From positions 1 through 64,000 of the forward strand of contig NZ_JBFUPW010000003.1 of the NCBI RefSeq assembly GCF_041360795.1: 64,000 bases of DNA. Direction: 5' to 3'. Under the pieces are notes generated by a model. That model ran no database searches. It worked only from the letters and a program-made list of their open reading frames with translations, and was not told where the DNA came from. Positions 51,036 through 61,848 of the stretch are shown piece after piece. Within the stretch, counting starts at the first letter, position 1. Each line of letters begins with the position of its first letter. A program made the position numbers and the translations under genes. The DNA is from Arthrobacter_E sp041360795. GTDB lineage: Bacteria > Actinomycetota > Actinomycetes > Actinomycetales > Micrococcaceae.

Positions 51036-51284
51036 TCAGCTGATGCGGCGGGTGTCAGTCTCATCCTCCTCGTCGAACGCGTCGGCGTACTTGTCCTCGT
51101 ACTCCGAATAGTCCGGTTCAAGAGGGTCCGCTTCGAAAGACGCCGCGGAACCACGACGACCGGATACCTGAGAATTGGCGGAGCCAAGCTCACGTTGCAG
51201 TGCTGAATAGTCAGTGCTCGGAGAGTAGTACTTGATGTCCCGAGCCTGCTTGGTTGCCTTAGCCTTTTGACGGCCGCGCCCCAT
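51036..51284 (-). CDS. DUF3073 domain-containing protein
   Basis: The 82-residue actinobacterial protein begins MGRGRQKAKATKQARDIKYYSP, the DUF3073 signature. A Ser/Gly linker and a very acidic tail (DYSEYEDKYADAFDEEDE) follow. The function is unknown. The ATG at 51284 is chosen to match this N-terminus, and AGAGGGGGT precedes it. It usually lies next to purM in actinobacteria; here the aromatic-acid block separates them. The spacer 51285-51585 upstream holds no gene. Confidence 0.9.
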   Translation of the reverse strand: MGRGRQKAKATKQARDIKYYSPSTDYSALQRELGSANSQVSGRRGSAASFEADPLEPDYSEYEDKYADAFDEEDETDTRRIS

Positions 51285-51585
51285 GGCGTGACCCCCTCTG
51301 TACGTCGATCCGGAGGTGGTCGCCCTGGCAGGTAGCGAGGCCCCGGAATGTTTGGTCAATGTTTCGTACTTCTAGATTACATGGTTTCGCATTATCGCGT
51401 GCGGCGGTGACCCCTCGGGACGCGTGTTTCCGGGCAGGCGAGAGTGCCATGCGGGGGTGGCTTGGGTAGAGTCATGAGTAGCATCGCCCCGCGCCACCAC
51501 GCGTTCCTGCGGCCGCAATCCGGGCCGCCGGACCTTTGGTGCGGGCAGAAGAAGGCATGATGGACGACACGGTGGGAGTTTGGCT

Positions 51586-52536
51586 ATGAGCGAACCGACG
51601 CAAGGGCACGACGACGGCGCCGGGCAGCCAGGAGCCGCTCCAGGCCCGGGTCAGCCCTCCCAGAGTCCCGGTCACCCCGGACAGCAGCCGCCCCTGCCGC
51701 CCGCCGGACAGCCGCAGTCCCAGCCGACGCAGGGCTTCCCACAGCAGCCGCAGCCCCCGCAGGGCTACCCCCAGCAGCCCCAGCAGCCCGGCTACGGCGC
51801 CCCCGGCGCTCCGGTGAACCCCGGGAACCCCGCCGGCAATCCGGCACCGGGCCAGCCGTCCTACGACCCCCGCACCAACACGTACGGCGGCCAGCAGAAC
51901 GGGCCCCAGAACGCCGGCCCCCAGAACGGCCCCGCCTACGGAGCCCCCACCGGCTATCCGGGCGGCTACCCCGCCCAGCAGCCCCCGGCGAAGAAGAGCA
52001 ACAAGGGACTGGTGATCGGCGGCGCGGTGGTCGGCGGCGTCGTCGTGATCCTGCTCGTGGTCTGGCTGGTCAATCTGGTGGTGGGCGGCATGACGCCCCA
52101 GGCCGATCCGACCGCACCGCCGGCCACGTCCAACGGCCGCACTACCCCCGCTCCCGGGCAGAGCGGCAGCGCCGCGCCCTCGGATGCGGAGACCATCAGC
52201 GCCCTGGACGCCAAGAAGGGGCAGTGCTTCTGGGGCTACCCGGACAACAGCAACTCCCGCCTCGTGGTCGTGGACTGCGGCGAGAACCACTCGGCCCAGC
52301 TGGTGAACGTCTACTACTACCAGCAGGACGAAGCCTTCCCCGGGGTGGACACGTTCAAGACCAAGGGCCGGGAACTGTGCCGCACGGCCAGCCTGTCCAG
52401 CGATGTGGACTCCCTGAACCTGCGCCAGCGCTTCGCGTATCCCAGCCAGAAGAGCTGGGACGCCGGCGACCGCCGCGTGGACTGCATCGTCTTCTCCGAT
52501 GACGGCAACACTCTCACCAAGAGCCTGACCAAGTAG
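51586..52536 (+). CDS. Membrane protein with extracellular septum-formation domain
   Basis: The 316-residue protein has a long Pro/Gln/Gly-rich cytoplasmic region (1-143, e.g. GYPQQPQQPGYGAP). A single membrane segment follows (GLVIGGAVVGGVVVILLVVWLVNLVV, about 146-171). The extracellular domain has three or four Cys (KKGQCFWGYPDNSNS, VVDCGENHSAQLV, ELCRTASL, RRVDCIVF), matching the actinobacterial Septum_form family. The role in cell division is inferred from the family name only. The start is ATG at 51586 with a GGGAG site; a TTG two codons upstream is possible. Confidence 0.8.
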   Translation: MSEPTQGHDDGAGQPGAAPGPGQPSQSPGHPGQQPPLPPAGQPQSQPTQGFPQQPQPPQGYPQQPQQPGYGAPGAPVNPGNPAGNPAPGQPSYDPRTNTYGGQQNGPQNAGPQNGPAYGAPTGYPGGYPAQQPPAKKSNKGLVIGGAVVGGVVVILLVVWLVNLVVGGMTPQADPTAPPATSNGRTTPAPGQSGSAAPSDAETISALDAKKGQCFWGYPDNSNSRLVVVDCGENHSAQLVNVYYYQQDEAFPGVDTFKTKGRELCRTASLSSDVDSLNLRQRFAYPSQKSWDAGDRRVDCIVFSDDGNTLTKSLTK

Positions 52537-52597
52537 GGTCGCGCCGGCATCCCGCCGCACGCAGGACAAAGAGCCACGCACAAAGGGCCACGCACGA

Positions 52598-52631
52598 CGA
52601 AGGGCCGCACCCCGTGGGGTGCGGCCCTTCG
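52598..52631. terminator. Bidirectional terminator between convergent genes
   Basis: CGAAGGGCCGCACCCC and its complement form a 16-bp perfect stem with a GT centre. It sits between stops at 52536 and 52651. Confidence 0.85.
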
Positions 52632-52650
52632 CGTGTCTGAGCGCGAGCGG

Positions 52651-55242
<2,592 letters not shown>

Positions 55243-55330
55243 AAAAGGCTCCTTTCAGCACACTCTGGACCACGGTTTGGTTCTACTCTTCATCAAAGCG
55301 CTGACAGGTGACTCCCGTCAACGCATCTAA

Positions 55331-55363
55331 CTTGAGTCTACTTAACTCAACTTTGAGAGTCAA
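55331..55363 (-). promoter_or_regulatory. clpB promoter with HAIR (HspR) operator
   Basis: On the minus strand TTGACT (55358-55363) and TAGACT (55335-55340) are separated by 17 bp. CTTGAGT-N7-ACTCAAC (55331-55351) matches the HspR-binding HAIR consensus CTTGAGT-N7-ACTCAAG with one mismatch and covers the -10. Heat-shock derepression through HspR is the expected control. hspR itself is not in the window. Confidence 0.8.
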
Positions 55364-55409
55364 GTTATCCACAGGCTGTTTTCGACGTCGTCGGGGTGGT
55401 CCACGGGCA

Positions 55410-55421
55410 TAGGATGCGAGC
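55410..55421 (+). promoter_or_regulatory. -10 TAGGAT, leaderless start of the DUF4031-HD gene
   Basis: TAGGAT (55410-55415) is followed by six bases and then the ATG at 55422, with no ribosome-binding site. It follows the same layout as the 996, purF and 63283 genes. Confidence 0.5.
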
Positions 55422-56339
55422 ATGACCGTGCTGATCGACCCGCCCTTCTGGCCTGCCCATGGCACGGTGTTCTCCCATCTGGTCTCGGACGCGTCACTCG
55501 AGGAACTGCACGGCTTCGCGACCGCGGCGGGCATCCCGGAACGGGCCTTCGACGGCGACCACTACGACGTCGCCGCCCGCCACTTCGAGCGCCTGGTGGC
55601 CGCAGGCGCGACGCCCGTGGGCGGCAAGGAGCTGGTGCGACGGCTCGCCGCGAGCGGGCTCCGCATCCCGGCCCGCGAGCGCCCGTCCAAGATCGTCCCG
55701 GCCCTCCGGGAGCGCTGGTCGCGGCTCCTGCCCGAGGACCCGGAGCTCGGCGAGGACCTCCTGCTGCGCTGGGGCGAACCGCACCGGAACTACCACTCCC
55801 GGGTCCACCTGCTCAACGTCCTCGAAGCCCTGGACCTGCTGCTGCCGGGGTCCGGCCTGCCCGTGGAACGCCACCGACCGCTCCTGCTGGCCGCCTGGTT
55901 CCACGACGCGGTCTACCAGGGGGTCCCCGGCCAGGACGAGGAGGAATCGGCCCGGCTGGCCGAGCGCGGTCTGGGGGCGCTGTCGGTTCACGGCGCCCTG
56001 CCGGCCGAGGAGGCCGCAGAGGTGGCCCGGCTGGTCCGCCTCACCACGAACCACGATCCCGCGCCGGACGATCTGCCCGGCCGGCTCCTCTGCGACGCCG
56101 ATCTCTCCGTCCTCGCCTGGCCCGCGCCGCGCTACGCCCGCTACCTTGCCGCCGTGCGGGCGGACTACGCCCAGGTGAGCGATGCGGATTTCGCGCGGGG
56201 ACGGGCCGCCGTCGTCGAGCAGCTGCTGGCGCTGGAGCCGCTCTTCCACAGTCCGCTGGCCCGGGAGCTCTGGCTGGACGCCGCGCGCGACAACCTCCGA
56301 GGCGAGCTCGACGCCTTCCGGCGGGCGGAGAGCCGCTGA
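55422..56339 (+). CDS. DUF4031 domain fused to HD-type phosphohydrolase
   Basis: The 305-residue protein has an N-terminal DUF4031 domain (1-85: TVLIDPPFWPAHGTVFSHLVSDASLEELHGFATAAGIPERAFDGDHYDV, GGKELVRRLAASGLR). An HD-superfamily domain follows (about 95-300), with metal ligands in NYHSRVHLLNVLE and AAWFHDAVYQG and later in CDADLSVLAW. HD enzymes of this group hydrolyse nucleotide phosphates, but the substrate here is unknown. It overlaps the next gene by one base. Confidence 0.82.
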   Translation: MTVLIDPPFWPAHGTVFSHLVSDASLEELHGFATAAGIPERAFDGDHYDVAARHFERLVAAGATPVGGKELVRRLAASGLRIPARERPSKIVPALRERWSRLLPEDPELGEDLLLRWGEPHRNYHSRVHLLNVLEALDLLLPGSGLPVERHRPLLLAAWFHDAVYQGVPGQDEEESARLAERGLGALSVHGALPAEEAAEVARLVRLTTNHDPAPDDLPGRLLCDADLSVLAWPAPRYARYLAAVRADYAQVSDADFARGRAAVVEQLLALEPLFHSPLARELWLDAARDNLRGELDAFRRAESR

Positions 56340-57121
56340 TGCACGCCGCTCATCGCCAGCTGCCCTTCACCGTCCGCCTCGAATGGGGGCTGCGCGGCGC
56401 TCAAGCGGTGCTCCCGGGGGCCGGGGCCGCCGTCGTGGTGGACACGCTGTCCTTCTCCACCGCGGTGTCCGTGGGGGTCGAGGCGGGGCTCGCGGTCCTG
56501 CCGTTCCGCGCCGCGCCCGGCGACGGCGAGCTGCACGACGCCGCGGCCCGCCTCGCGGAGGAGCGCGGCGCTCTGCTCGCGGGGCGACGCAGTCTCAGCC
56601 GCCTGAGCCTGTCCCCCAGTTCGATCCGCGCCCATGGCGCCGCGCACGCGGGCCGCGAACTCGTGCTGCCCTCGCCCAACGGCTCGGCCATCTCCGAGCA
56701 CCTGGCGGGCCGGGTCCCCGAGCTGCTGGCCGGGACCCTCCGCAATGCCGGCGCGACGGCGACCTGGCTGGGACGCCACCTGCCGCCGTCCGCGGTGGTC
56801 GTGGTGGTCGCGGCCGGGGAGCGCTGGCCCGGCGGCGCCCTGCGGCCCGCCGTCGAAGACCAGCTCGGCGCGGGCGCCGTGCTCGCGGCGCTGCTGCGAT
56901 CGGCGCCGGGCCGGGCCCGGGAACAGCTGTCGCCGGAGGCGCGGGCCGCGGTCGCGGTCTTCGAAGCCTTCCGGGACGATCTGTCCACCGAACTGGCCGA
57001 GAGCGCCAGTGGCCGGGAGCTGGTGCTGGGCGGCTTCGGCTCCGATGTGGATCTGGCCGCGGAACTCGACGCGAGCCGCGTGGCCGCGCACTTCAGCGAC
57101 GGGGCGTTCCGCCCGGCGTGA
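56339..57121 (+). CDS. ComB-family 2-phosphosulfolactate phosphatase-like protein
   Basis: The 260-residue protein matches the ComB family: VVVDTLSFSTAVSVGVEAG with a metal-binding Asp, LPSPNGSAIS, and VVVVAAGERWPGGALRPAVEDQLGAGAVL. ComB hydrolyses 2-phosphosulfolactate in methanogens. Bacterial relatives outside coenzyme M producers probably use other phosphate esters, so the symbol is not transferred. It is translationally coupled to the DUF4031-HD gene. Confidence 0.82.
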   Translation: MHAAHRQLPFTVRLEWGLRGAQAVLPGAGAAVVVDTLSFSTAVSVGVEAGLAVLPFRAAPGDGELHDAAARLAEERGALLAGRRSLSRLSLSPSSIRAHGAAHAGRELVLPSPNGSAISEHLAGRVPELLAGTLRNAGATATWLGRHLPPSAVVVVVAAGERWPGGALRPAVEDQLGAGAVLAALLRSAPGRAREQLSPEARAAVAVFEAFRDDLSTELAESASGRELVLGGFGSDVDLAAELDASRVAAHFSDGAFRPA

Positions 57122-57158
57122 GCGCTGAGCGGCTCCGGACCCCGGCGCCGTCCTGCCG

Positions 57159-58280
57159 TCACTCCGCCTGCGGGAACGTGATCCGAACGCGCAGGCCGCC
57201 CTCGGGCCGGGCGGTCAGGTCCAGCCGCGCGCCGTGGGCCTGGGCGATGGCCGCCACGATCGCGAGCCCCAGGCCCGATCCGCGACCGGGTCCGGCCTGG
57301 CGCCCACGTCCCTGCACGAACGGCTCCGTCAGGCGGCCCAGGAGCTCCTGGCTGACGGGCTCCCCCGGGTTGCGGATCTCCAGGAAAGCCCCACCACCGG
57401 GTTCCTCCCCGGTCCGGAGCCAGAGGTCCCCACCCTCCGCCAGATTGTGCACCACGGCGTTGCGGACCAGATTGCCGACCAGCTGGGCCAGCAGGACCCG
57501 GTCGCCCTCCACGGGGGCACCGCCGTAATCGGCCAGGACGGTGATGCGACGGGACTCCAGTTCGTCGCGCTGAGAGCCCAGCGACTCCTCCGCCAGCTCC
57601 GCGAGATCGCAGGGTTCCGGGAGGAGCCGGGAGCCTTCGGCCCTGGTCAGTGCCAGGAGGGCCTCCACGGTGCCCGTGGCGCGGGTGTTGACCTCCCGCA
57701 GTCGGCGCAGCAGGTGCGGGACGTCCACGGCGTCGGGGTCGGATTCGGCGAGTTCCAGCATTCCGCCCATCACCGCGTGAGGGGTCCGCAGTTCGTGGGA
57801 CGCGTTGGCCGCGAAGCGCCGCTGCTCGTCCAGCATGGCCGAGAGCCGGTCCAGCATCGCGTCGACGGAATCCGCCAGCTCGCGAAGTTCATCACCTTTG
57901 CCCTCGAGCCGGATGCGGCGGTCCACGTCGCCCCGCTGGACGGCGAGCGCCACCTCGTGGATTCGGGCGATCGGTCGGAGCATCGCGCCGGCCAGCAGCC
58001 AGCCGCCCACCAGCCCGACCACCGCGAAGAACAGCAGGCCCAGGGCGGCCTTGGGGAGCAGCGCTTCCATGAGGTCCCGGCGGCTCGGGGCGAACCCGCC
58101 GTCGACGGTCACGAGGAAACCCGCCGGAAGGTACCGCAGCAACAGGAGGACCAGGGCGAAGAAGCCCGAGCCGGACACGAAGAGGAACGCCGCGTAGCTG
58201 AGGGTGAGCTTCAGGCGGAGCCCCAGGCCACGCGGACGGGGCGTGCGCGGGCCGGCGACCGCGGGAGGCTGGTCGCTCAT
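57159..58280 (-). CDS. Sensor histidine kinase (VanS-like)
   Basis: The 373-residue membrane kinase has two membrane segments (about 23-50 and 78-101) around a very short extracytoplasmic loop. A HAMP domain (LRPIARIHEVALAVQRGDVDRRI) precedes the H-box NASHELRTPHAVM with His162. HATPase_c shows LVGNLVRNAVVHN and GSGLGLAIVAAIAQAHGA. The short sensor loop suggests membrane-level or intramembrane sensing. The GTG/ATG start overlaps the response regulator stop by 4 nt. Confidence 0.93.
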   Translation of the reverse strand: MSDQPPAVAGPRTPRPRGLGLRLKLTLSYAAFLFVSGSGFFALVLLLLRYLPAGFLVTVDGGFAPSRRDLMEALLPKAALGLLFFAVVGLVGGWLLAGAMLRPIARIHEVALAVQRGDVDRRIRLEGKGDELRELADSVDAMLDRLSAMLDEQRRFAANASHELRTPHAVMGGMLELAESDPDAVDVPHLLRRLREVNTRATGTVEALLALTRAEGSRLLPEPCDLAELAEESLGSQRDELESRRITVLADYGGAPVEGDRVLLAQLVGNLVRNAVVHNLAEGGDLWLRTGEEPGGGAFLEIRNPGEPVSQELLGRLTEPFVQGRGRQAGPGRGSGLGLAIVAAIAQAHGARLDLTARPEGGLRVRITFPQAE

Positions 58281-58957
58281 CGAGGCTCCTCAGCGGCGGG
58301 CTCGCCGAAGCGGTACCCGACGCCCACCAGGGTGTGAATGAGGCCGGGGTCCCCGAGCTTCTTCCGCAGCGAGGAGATCGTGATCCGCACGGTGTTGGTG
58401 AAGGGGTCGGCGTTCTCGTCCCAGGCCTTCTCCAGGAGTTCCTCGGCGCTGATGACGCCGCCTTCGGCCTGCATCAGCAGCTCCAGGACGGCGAACTGCT
58501 TGCGGGTCAGCGCCACGGGCCGTCCGTCGCGGCTCACCTCCCGCCTGAAGGGGTCCAGGCGCACGCCCGCACTGTCCAGGACCGGCGGGCGCGCCGCACC
58601 CGGCCGCCGGAGCAGGGCCCGCAGCCTGAGGGTCAGCTCCTTGAGCATGAAGGGCTTCGGGAGGTAGTCGTCCACTCCGGTTTCGAACCCGCTGACCTTG
58701 TCGTCCAGCCGGTCCGCGGCGGTGACCATGATGAGGCGGGCGGGAAGGCCCTGCGCCACCATCCAGCGGGCGATCTCGTCGCCGCTCGGGGCGGGGACGT
58801 CGCGGTCCAGGACGACGGCGTCGTAAGCGTTCACGCCGAGCAGCTCCATCGCGGTGGCTCCGTCGTACGCCACATCCACCGAGAAGGCCTCACGCCGGAG
58901 CCCCTCGGCCATGGAATCGGCCAGATACGGCTCGTCCTCGACGATCAGGATCCGCAT
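58277..58957 (-). CDS. OmpR-family response regulator (VanR-like)
   Basis: The 226-residue regulator has a receiver domain with VEDEP acidic pocket, phosphoacceptor Asp51 (VVLDRDVPAPSGDE), Thr in MVTAADRLDD and Lys in LPKPF. A winged-helix Trans_reg_C domain follows (DSAGVRLDPFRREVSRDGRPVALTRKQFAVLELLM, NTVRITISSLRKKLG, GVGYRFG). It lies between the VanY-like gene and the kinase in one minus-strand operon. Confidence 0.94.
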   Translation of the reverse strand: MRILIVEDEPYLADSMAEGLRREAFSVDVAYDGATAMELLGVNAYDAVVLDRDVPAPSGDEIARWMVAQGLPARLIMVTAADRLDDKVSGFETGVDDYLPKPFMLKELTLRLRALLRRPGAARPPVLDSAGVRLDPFRREVSRDGRPVALTRKQFAVLELLMQAEGGVISAEELLEKAWDENADPFTNTVRITISSLRKKLGDPGLIHTLVGVGYRFGEPAAEEPR

Positions 58958-59000
58958 GCTCAGAGTCTAGCCATCGCGGCACGGAGGGCGCCGTTCCCGG

Positions 59001-59600
59001 TCATCGCTTCATCCTGGGGTCTTCGGTGGGGTCCTGGTACATGAGCGGGCAGGCGCCGCGCAGAGCCGCCGCCCGGTACTCGTAATGCCATCGCTCGTTG
59101 GAGTAGATCTGGCACAGCCCGAACTGAGCACCGTGCTGGGACAGCCAGCTCATGGCGTCCTCACCCGCGATGTCCACGGCATCCCCGCTCACATGCGGCG
59201 ACGTCTCCGGGGTCGCCACCCAGCGGGCCGCTTCCTCCTGCGAGTGGTACTTGCGGGTGGCGTCGGCGAGCAGCTGGGACTGGATCTTCTGACTGCGCCA
59301 GCCGCTGCTCACGGACAGGGTCACGCCGTCGGCCCCGGCGTGGATCGAAGCCTCCCGCAACGCGTCGCGCAGGTCCGCCCGCAACCGGGTGATCGCGGGC
59401 TCCTGACTGTCCACGCCGAGCGGGCGGTCGAGCGAAATCGCCCCGTCCTCGGCGGTCACCTGACCCCCGGAGCCGACCGCGACGGCGACGGCGGACCCGC
59501 CGCCCGGCCGCGGAAGGACGGGAGCGGCCGAGCAGGCCGCCAGCAACGCGGCGCTGATGATCGCCAGGGCGGTGGCCCGGCGTCGTCGGACGATGAACAT
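59001..59600 (-). CDS. D-alanyl-D-alanine carboxypeptidase lipoprotein (VanY family)
   Basis: The 199-residue protein has a lipoprotein signal (ALAIISAALLAACS, lipobox Cys23) and a VanY/peptidase M15B domain. Marks are LSVSSGWRSQKIQSQLL, Zn ligands SPHVSGDAVDI (His136 and the nearby Asp) and ERWHYEY (His182). It would trim terminal D-Ala from peptidoglycan precursors outside the membrane. The ATG at 59600 follows TGGAGGCAGAC. It precedes the two-component genes by 43 nt, recalling vanRS-vanY groupings, but no vanHAX genes are present. Confidence 0.88.
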   Translation of the reverse strand: MFIVRRRRATALAIISAALLAACSAAPVLPRPGGGSAVAVAVGSGGQVTAEDGAISLDRPLGVDSQEPAITRLRADLRDALREASIHAGADGVTLSVSSGWRSQKIQSQLLADATRKYHSQEEAARWVATPETSPHVSGDAVDIAGEDAMSWLSQHGAQFGLCQIYSNERWHYEYRAAALRGACPLMYQDPTEDPRMKR

Positions 59601-59713
59601 GTCTGCCTCCAGAAGTCGGTGGATGGCATCCACTCAACTCCTGGAGGCATATCGCCAGTGTTAAGCGCCGGCGGTCCCGCCCCTCGGGGCCCGGCTCAGT
59701 CCCGCGGTCCGGC

Positions 59714-60115
59714 TCAGCGGTAGGTCGAGACGAACGGGCGGTCCGTGGGGACGATCTCCTTGCCCAGCGGCATCAGGGACACCGGAATGAGCTTCAGATT
59801 CGCGATGCCCAGCGGGATGCCGACGATGCTGATGAACATGGGGATGGCGGTCAGCACGTGACCGATCGCCAGCCACAGCCCGGCCACCAGGAACCAGATG
59901 ACGTTGCCGACGAGCGCGAAACCGTTGCTCCCGCCCGGCTTCTCGACCACGGTCCGGCCGAACGGCCACAGGGCGTAAGCGCCCACTCGGAAGGAGGCGA
60001 TGCCCCACGGGATCGTCACGATCAGCACGCAGCAGAGCAGGCCCGCGGCGAAGTAGCCGATCGCCAGCCACAGGCCGCCGAAGACGAGCCAGATGATGTT
60101 AAGAAGGGTCTTCAT
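59714..60115 (-). CDS. YccF-family membrane protein
   Basis: The 133-residue protein has two YccF repeats, each with a NIIWLVFGGLWLAIGYF / NVIWFLVAGLWLAIGHV helix pair and an IPWGIASFRV / IPLGIANLKL motif. SLMPLGKEIV is near the C-terminus. Function is unknown. It is monocistronic on the minus strand and divergent from the amino-acid permease, with a small TCTGCCA/TGGCAGA repeat (60126-60145) in the shared spacer. Confidence 0.88.
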   Translation of the reverse strand: MKTLLNIIWLVFGGLWLAIGYFAAGLLCCVLIVTIPWGIASFRVGAYALWPFGRTVVEKPGGSNGFALVGNVIWFLVAGLWLAIGHVLTAIPMFISIVGIPLGIANLKLIPVSLMPLGKEIVPTDRPFVSTYR

Positions 60116-60316
60116 GACTTCAGTCTGCCAAGAATGCCTGGCAGAATCCCCCAGGGTTCCCCCTGATTGAACCCCCGATCTGACGGACTGCACCGCACCC
60201 ACGCTCCGGACGTCAGTCGGTCCAGGGGATTGCCCGCGGCTCTGAACGAGGCGCATAGTTCGAGGGAGGGTCTGCGCTCCGGCGCCGACCACGACCCGGG
60301 AGAAATGAGGTCTGGC

Positions 60317-61756
60317 ATGGCAAAGACAGCGAACCCGTTCTCGGTCCTGAGGCGAAAGCCCATCGAGGACATGGATGAGGAGGTCGCCGAAGGAGGGCTC
60401 TTCCGATCCCTCGGACTCTGGCAACTCACGGCGATCGGCGTCGGCGGCATCATCGGCGTCGGCATCTTCTCGCTCGCCGGGCTGGTGGCCCACGGCGACG
60501 ACTCGACGCCGGGTGTGGGCCCCGCGGTGCTCATCTCCTTCCTCATCGCGGGCCTGGCCTCCGCGGCCGCGGCCCTGTCCTACGCCGAATTCGCGGGCAT
60601 GATCCCGAAAGCCGGTTCCGCCTACACCTACGGCTATGTGGCCCTCGGCGAGCTGATCGGCTGGTTCATCGGCTGGGACCTGCTCCTGGAGTATGTCGCG
60701 ATCGTGGCCGTGGTGGCCATCGGCATCTCCGGGTATCTCAACTTCTTCCTGGCCGGCCTCGGCATGCAGCTGCCCGTAGAGCTGACCTCCACCTTCGACG
60801 AGGGCAAGGGCGGCTGGATCAACCTGCCGGCCATCCTCGTGTGTCTGCTGGTCACCTGGATCCTGAGCCGCGGCACCAAGACGTTCGGCCGTTTCGAGCT
60901 GATCGCCGTGGGCATCAAGGTGGTCCTGATCCTGTTCATCATCGGACTCGGCGTGTTCTTCGTGAACACGAACAACTACAACCCGTTCATGCCCAGCGGC
61001 TTCGGACCGGTTTTCACGGGCGCGGCCACGGTGTTCTTCGCGGTGTTCGGCTATGACGCCATGAGCACCGCCGCGGAAGAGGCCAAGGACGGCAAGAAGC
61101 ACATGCCCAAGGCCATCATCCTCTCCCTGGTGATCGCCATGGTGCTGTACATCCTGGCCACCCTGGTCCTGACCGGCATGCAGAACTACAAGGACATCGA
61201 CCCCAAGGCCGGCTTCGGTTCGGCCTTCAGCAATGTGGGGCTGCCGGTGATCGCCACGATCATCTCCGCCTTCGCCGTGCTGTCCATCCTGACCGTGATG
61301 CTGACCTTCCTCCTGGGCGTCACGCGCGTCTGGTTCTCCATGAGCCGCGACGGCCTCCTGCCCAAGTGGTTCTCCAAGGTGGACCGCGGCGGCACCCCGC
61401 AGCGCGTCACCTGGATCGCCGGCATCGGCTCGGCTGTGCTGGCGGGCGTGCTCCCGATCCGGCAGGTCGCAGACCTCACCAACATCGGCATCCTGGCCGC
61501 GTTCGTGGTGGTGTGCATCTCGGTGATCTCGTTCCGCTACACGCGGCCCGAAGCGCCTCGCGAGTTCCGCCTGCCGTTCATGCCCGTGGTGCCGCTGATC
61601 GGCGTCGCGGCCTCGCTGTTCCTCATCTCGCAGCTGCACTGGGAGACCTGGCTGCGCTTCGGGATCTGGCTCATCATCGGCCTGATCATCTACTTCGGCT
61701 ACGGCCGCAAGAACTCGATCATGAACCCGAACAGCCCGCGGCACCAGCTGAGCTGA
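60317..61756 (+). CDS. APC-superfamily amino-acid permease (CAT-like)
   Basis: The 479-residue, 12-helix transporter has helix 1 LWQLTAIGVGGIIGVGIFSLAGLVA with the unwound GxIIGxGIF substrate loop. FAGMIPKAGSAYTYGYVALGELIGWFIGWDLLLEY follows, and helix 6 FFAVFGYDAMSTAAEEAKDGKKHMPKAI is characteristic of cationic amino-acid transporters. The start is the ATG at 60317. It probably imports basic or branched amino acids; specificity is not readable. It ends just before the family-C hairpin. Confidence 0.9.
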   Translation: MAKTANPFSVLRRKPIEDMDEEVAEGGLFRSLGLWQLTAIGVGGIIGVGIFSLAGLVAHGDDSTPGVGPAVLISFLIAGLASAAAALSYAEFAGMIPKAGSAYTYGYVALGELIGWFIGWDLLLEYVAIVAVVAIGISGYLNFFLAGLGMQLPVELTSTFDEGKGGWINLPAILVCLLVTWILSRGTKTFGRFELIAVGIKVVLILFIIGLGVFFVNTNNYNPFMPSGFGPVFTGAATVFFAVFGYDAMSTAAEEAKDGKKHMPKAIILSLVIAMVLYILATLVLTGMQNYKDIDPKAGFGSAFSNVGLPVIATIISAFAVLSILTVMLTFLLGVTRVWFSMSRDGLLPKWFSKVDRGGTPQRVTWIAGIGSAVLAGVLPIRQVADLTNIGILAAFVVVCISVISFRYTRPEAPREFRLPFMPVVPLIGVAASLFLISQLHWETWLRFGIWLIIGLIIYFGYGRKNSIMNPNSPRHQLS

Positions 61757-61779
61757 TCGAGCTCTCGGGCCTGCCGTGT

Positions 61780-61830
61780 GTGCTCAGTTGTTGCGGGTGT
61801 TTCCGCGGAAGACCCGCAACAACTGAGCAC
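61780..61830. repeat. Family-C long inverted repeat, intact copy
   Basis: Perfect 19-bp arms (GTGCTCAGTTGTTGCGGGT and complement) surround GTTTCCGCGGAAG, which itself contains a 10-bp palindrome. It lies between the convergent stops of the permease (61756) and trpF (61849). A degenerate relative is at 14019-14079. Confidence 0.9.
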
Positions 61831-61848
61831 GCAACGACGTGGGGGTGG

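Noticed and set aside
57159..59600. Full vancomycin-resistance cluster
   Set aside because: Only VanY-, VanR- and VanS-like genes are present; no vanH, D-Ala-D-Lac ligase or vanX homologue is seen.
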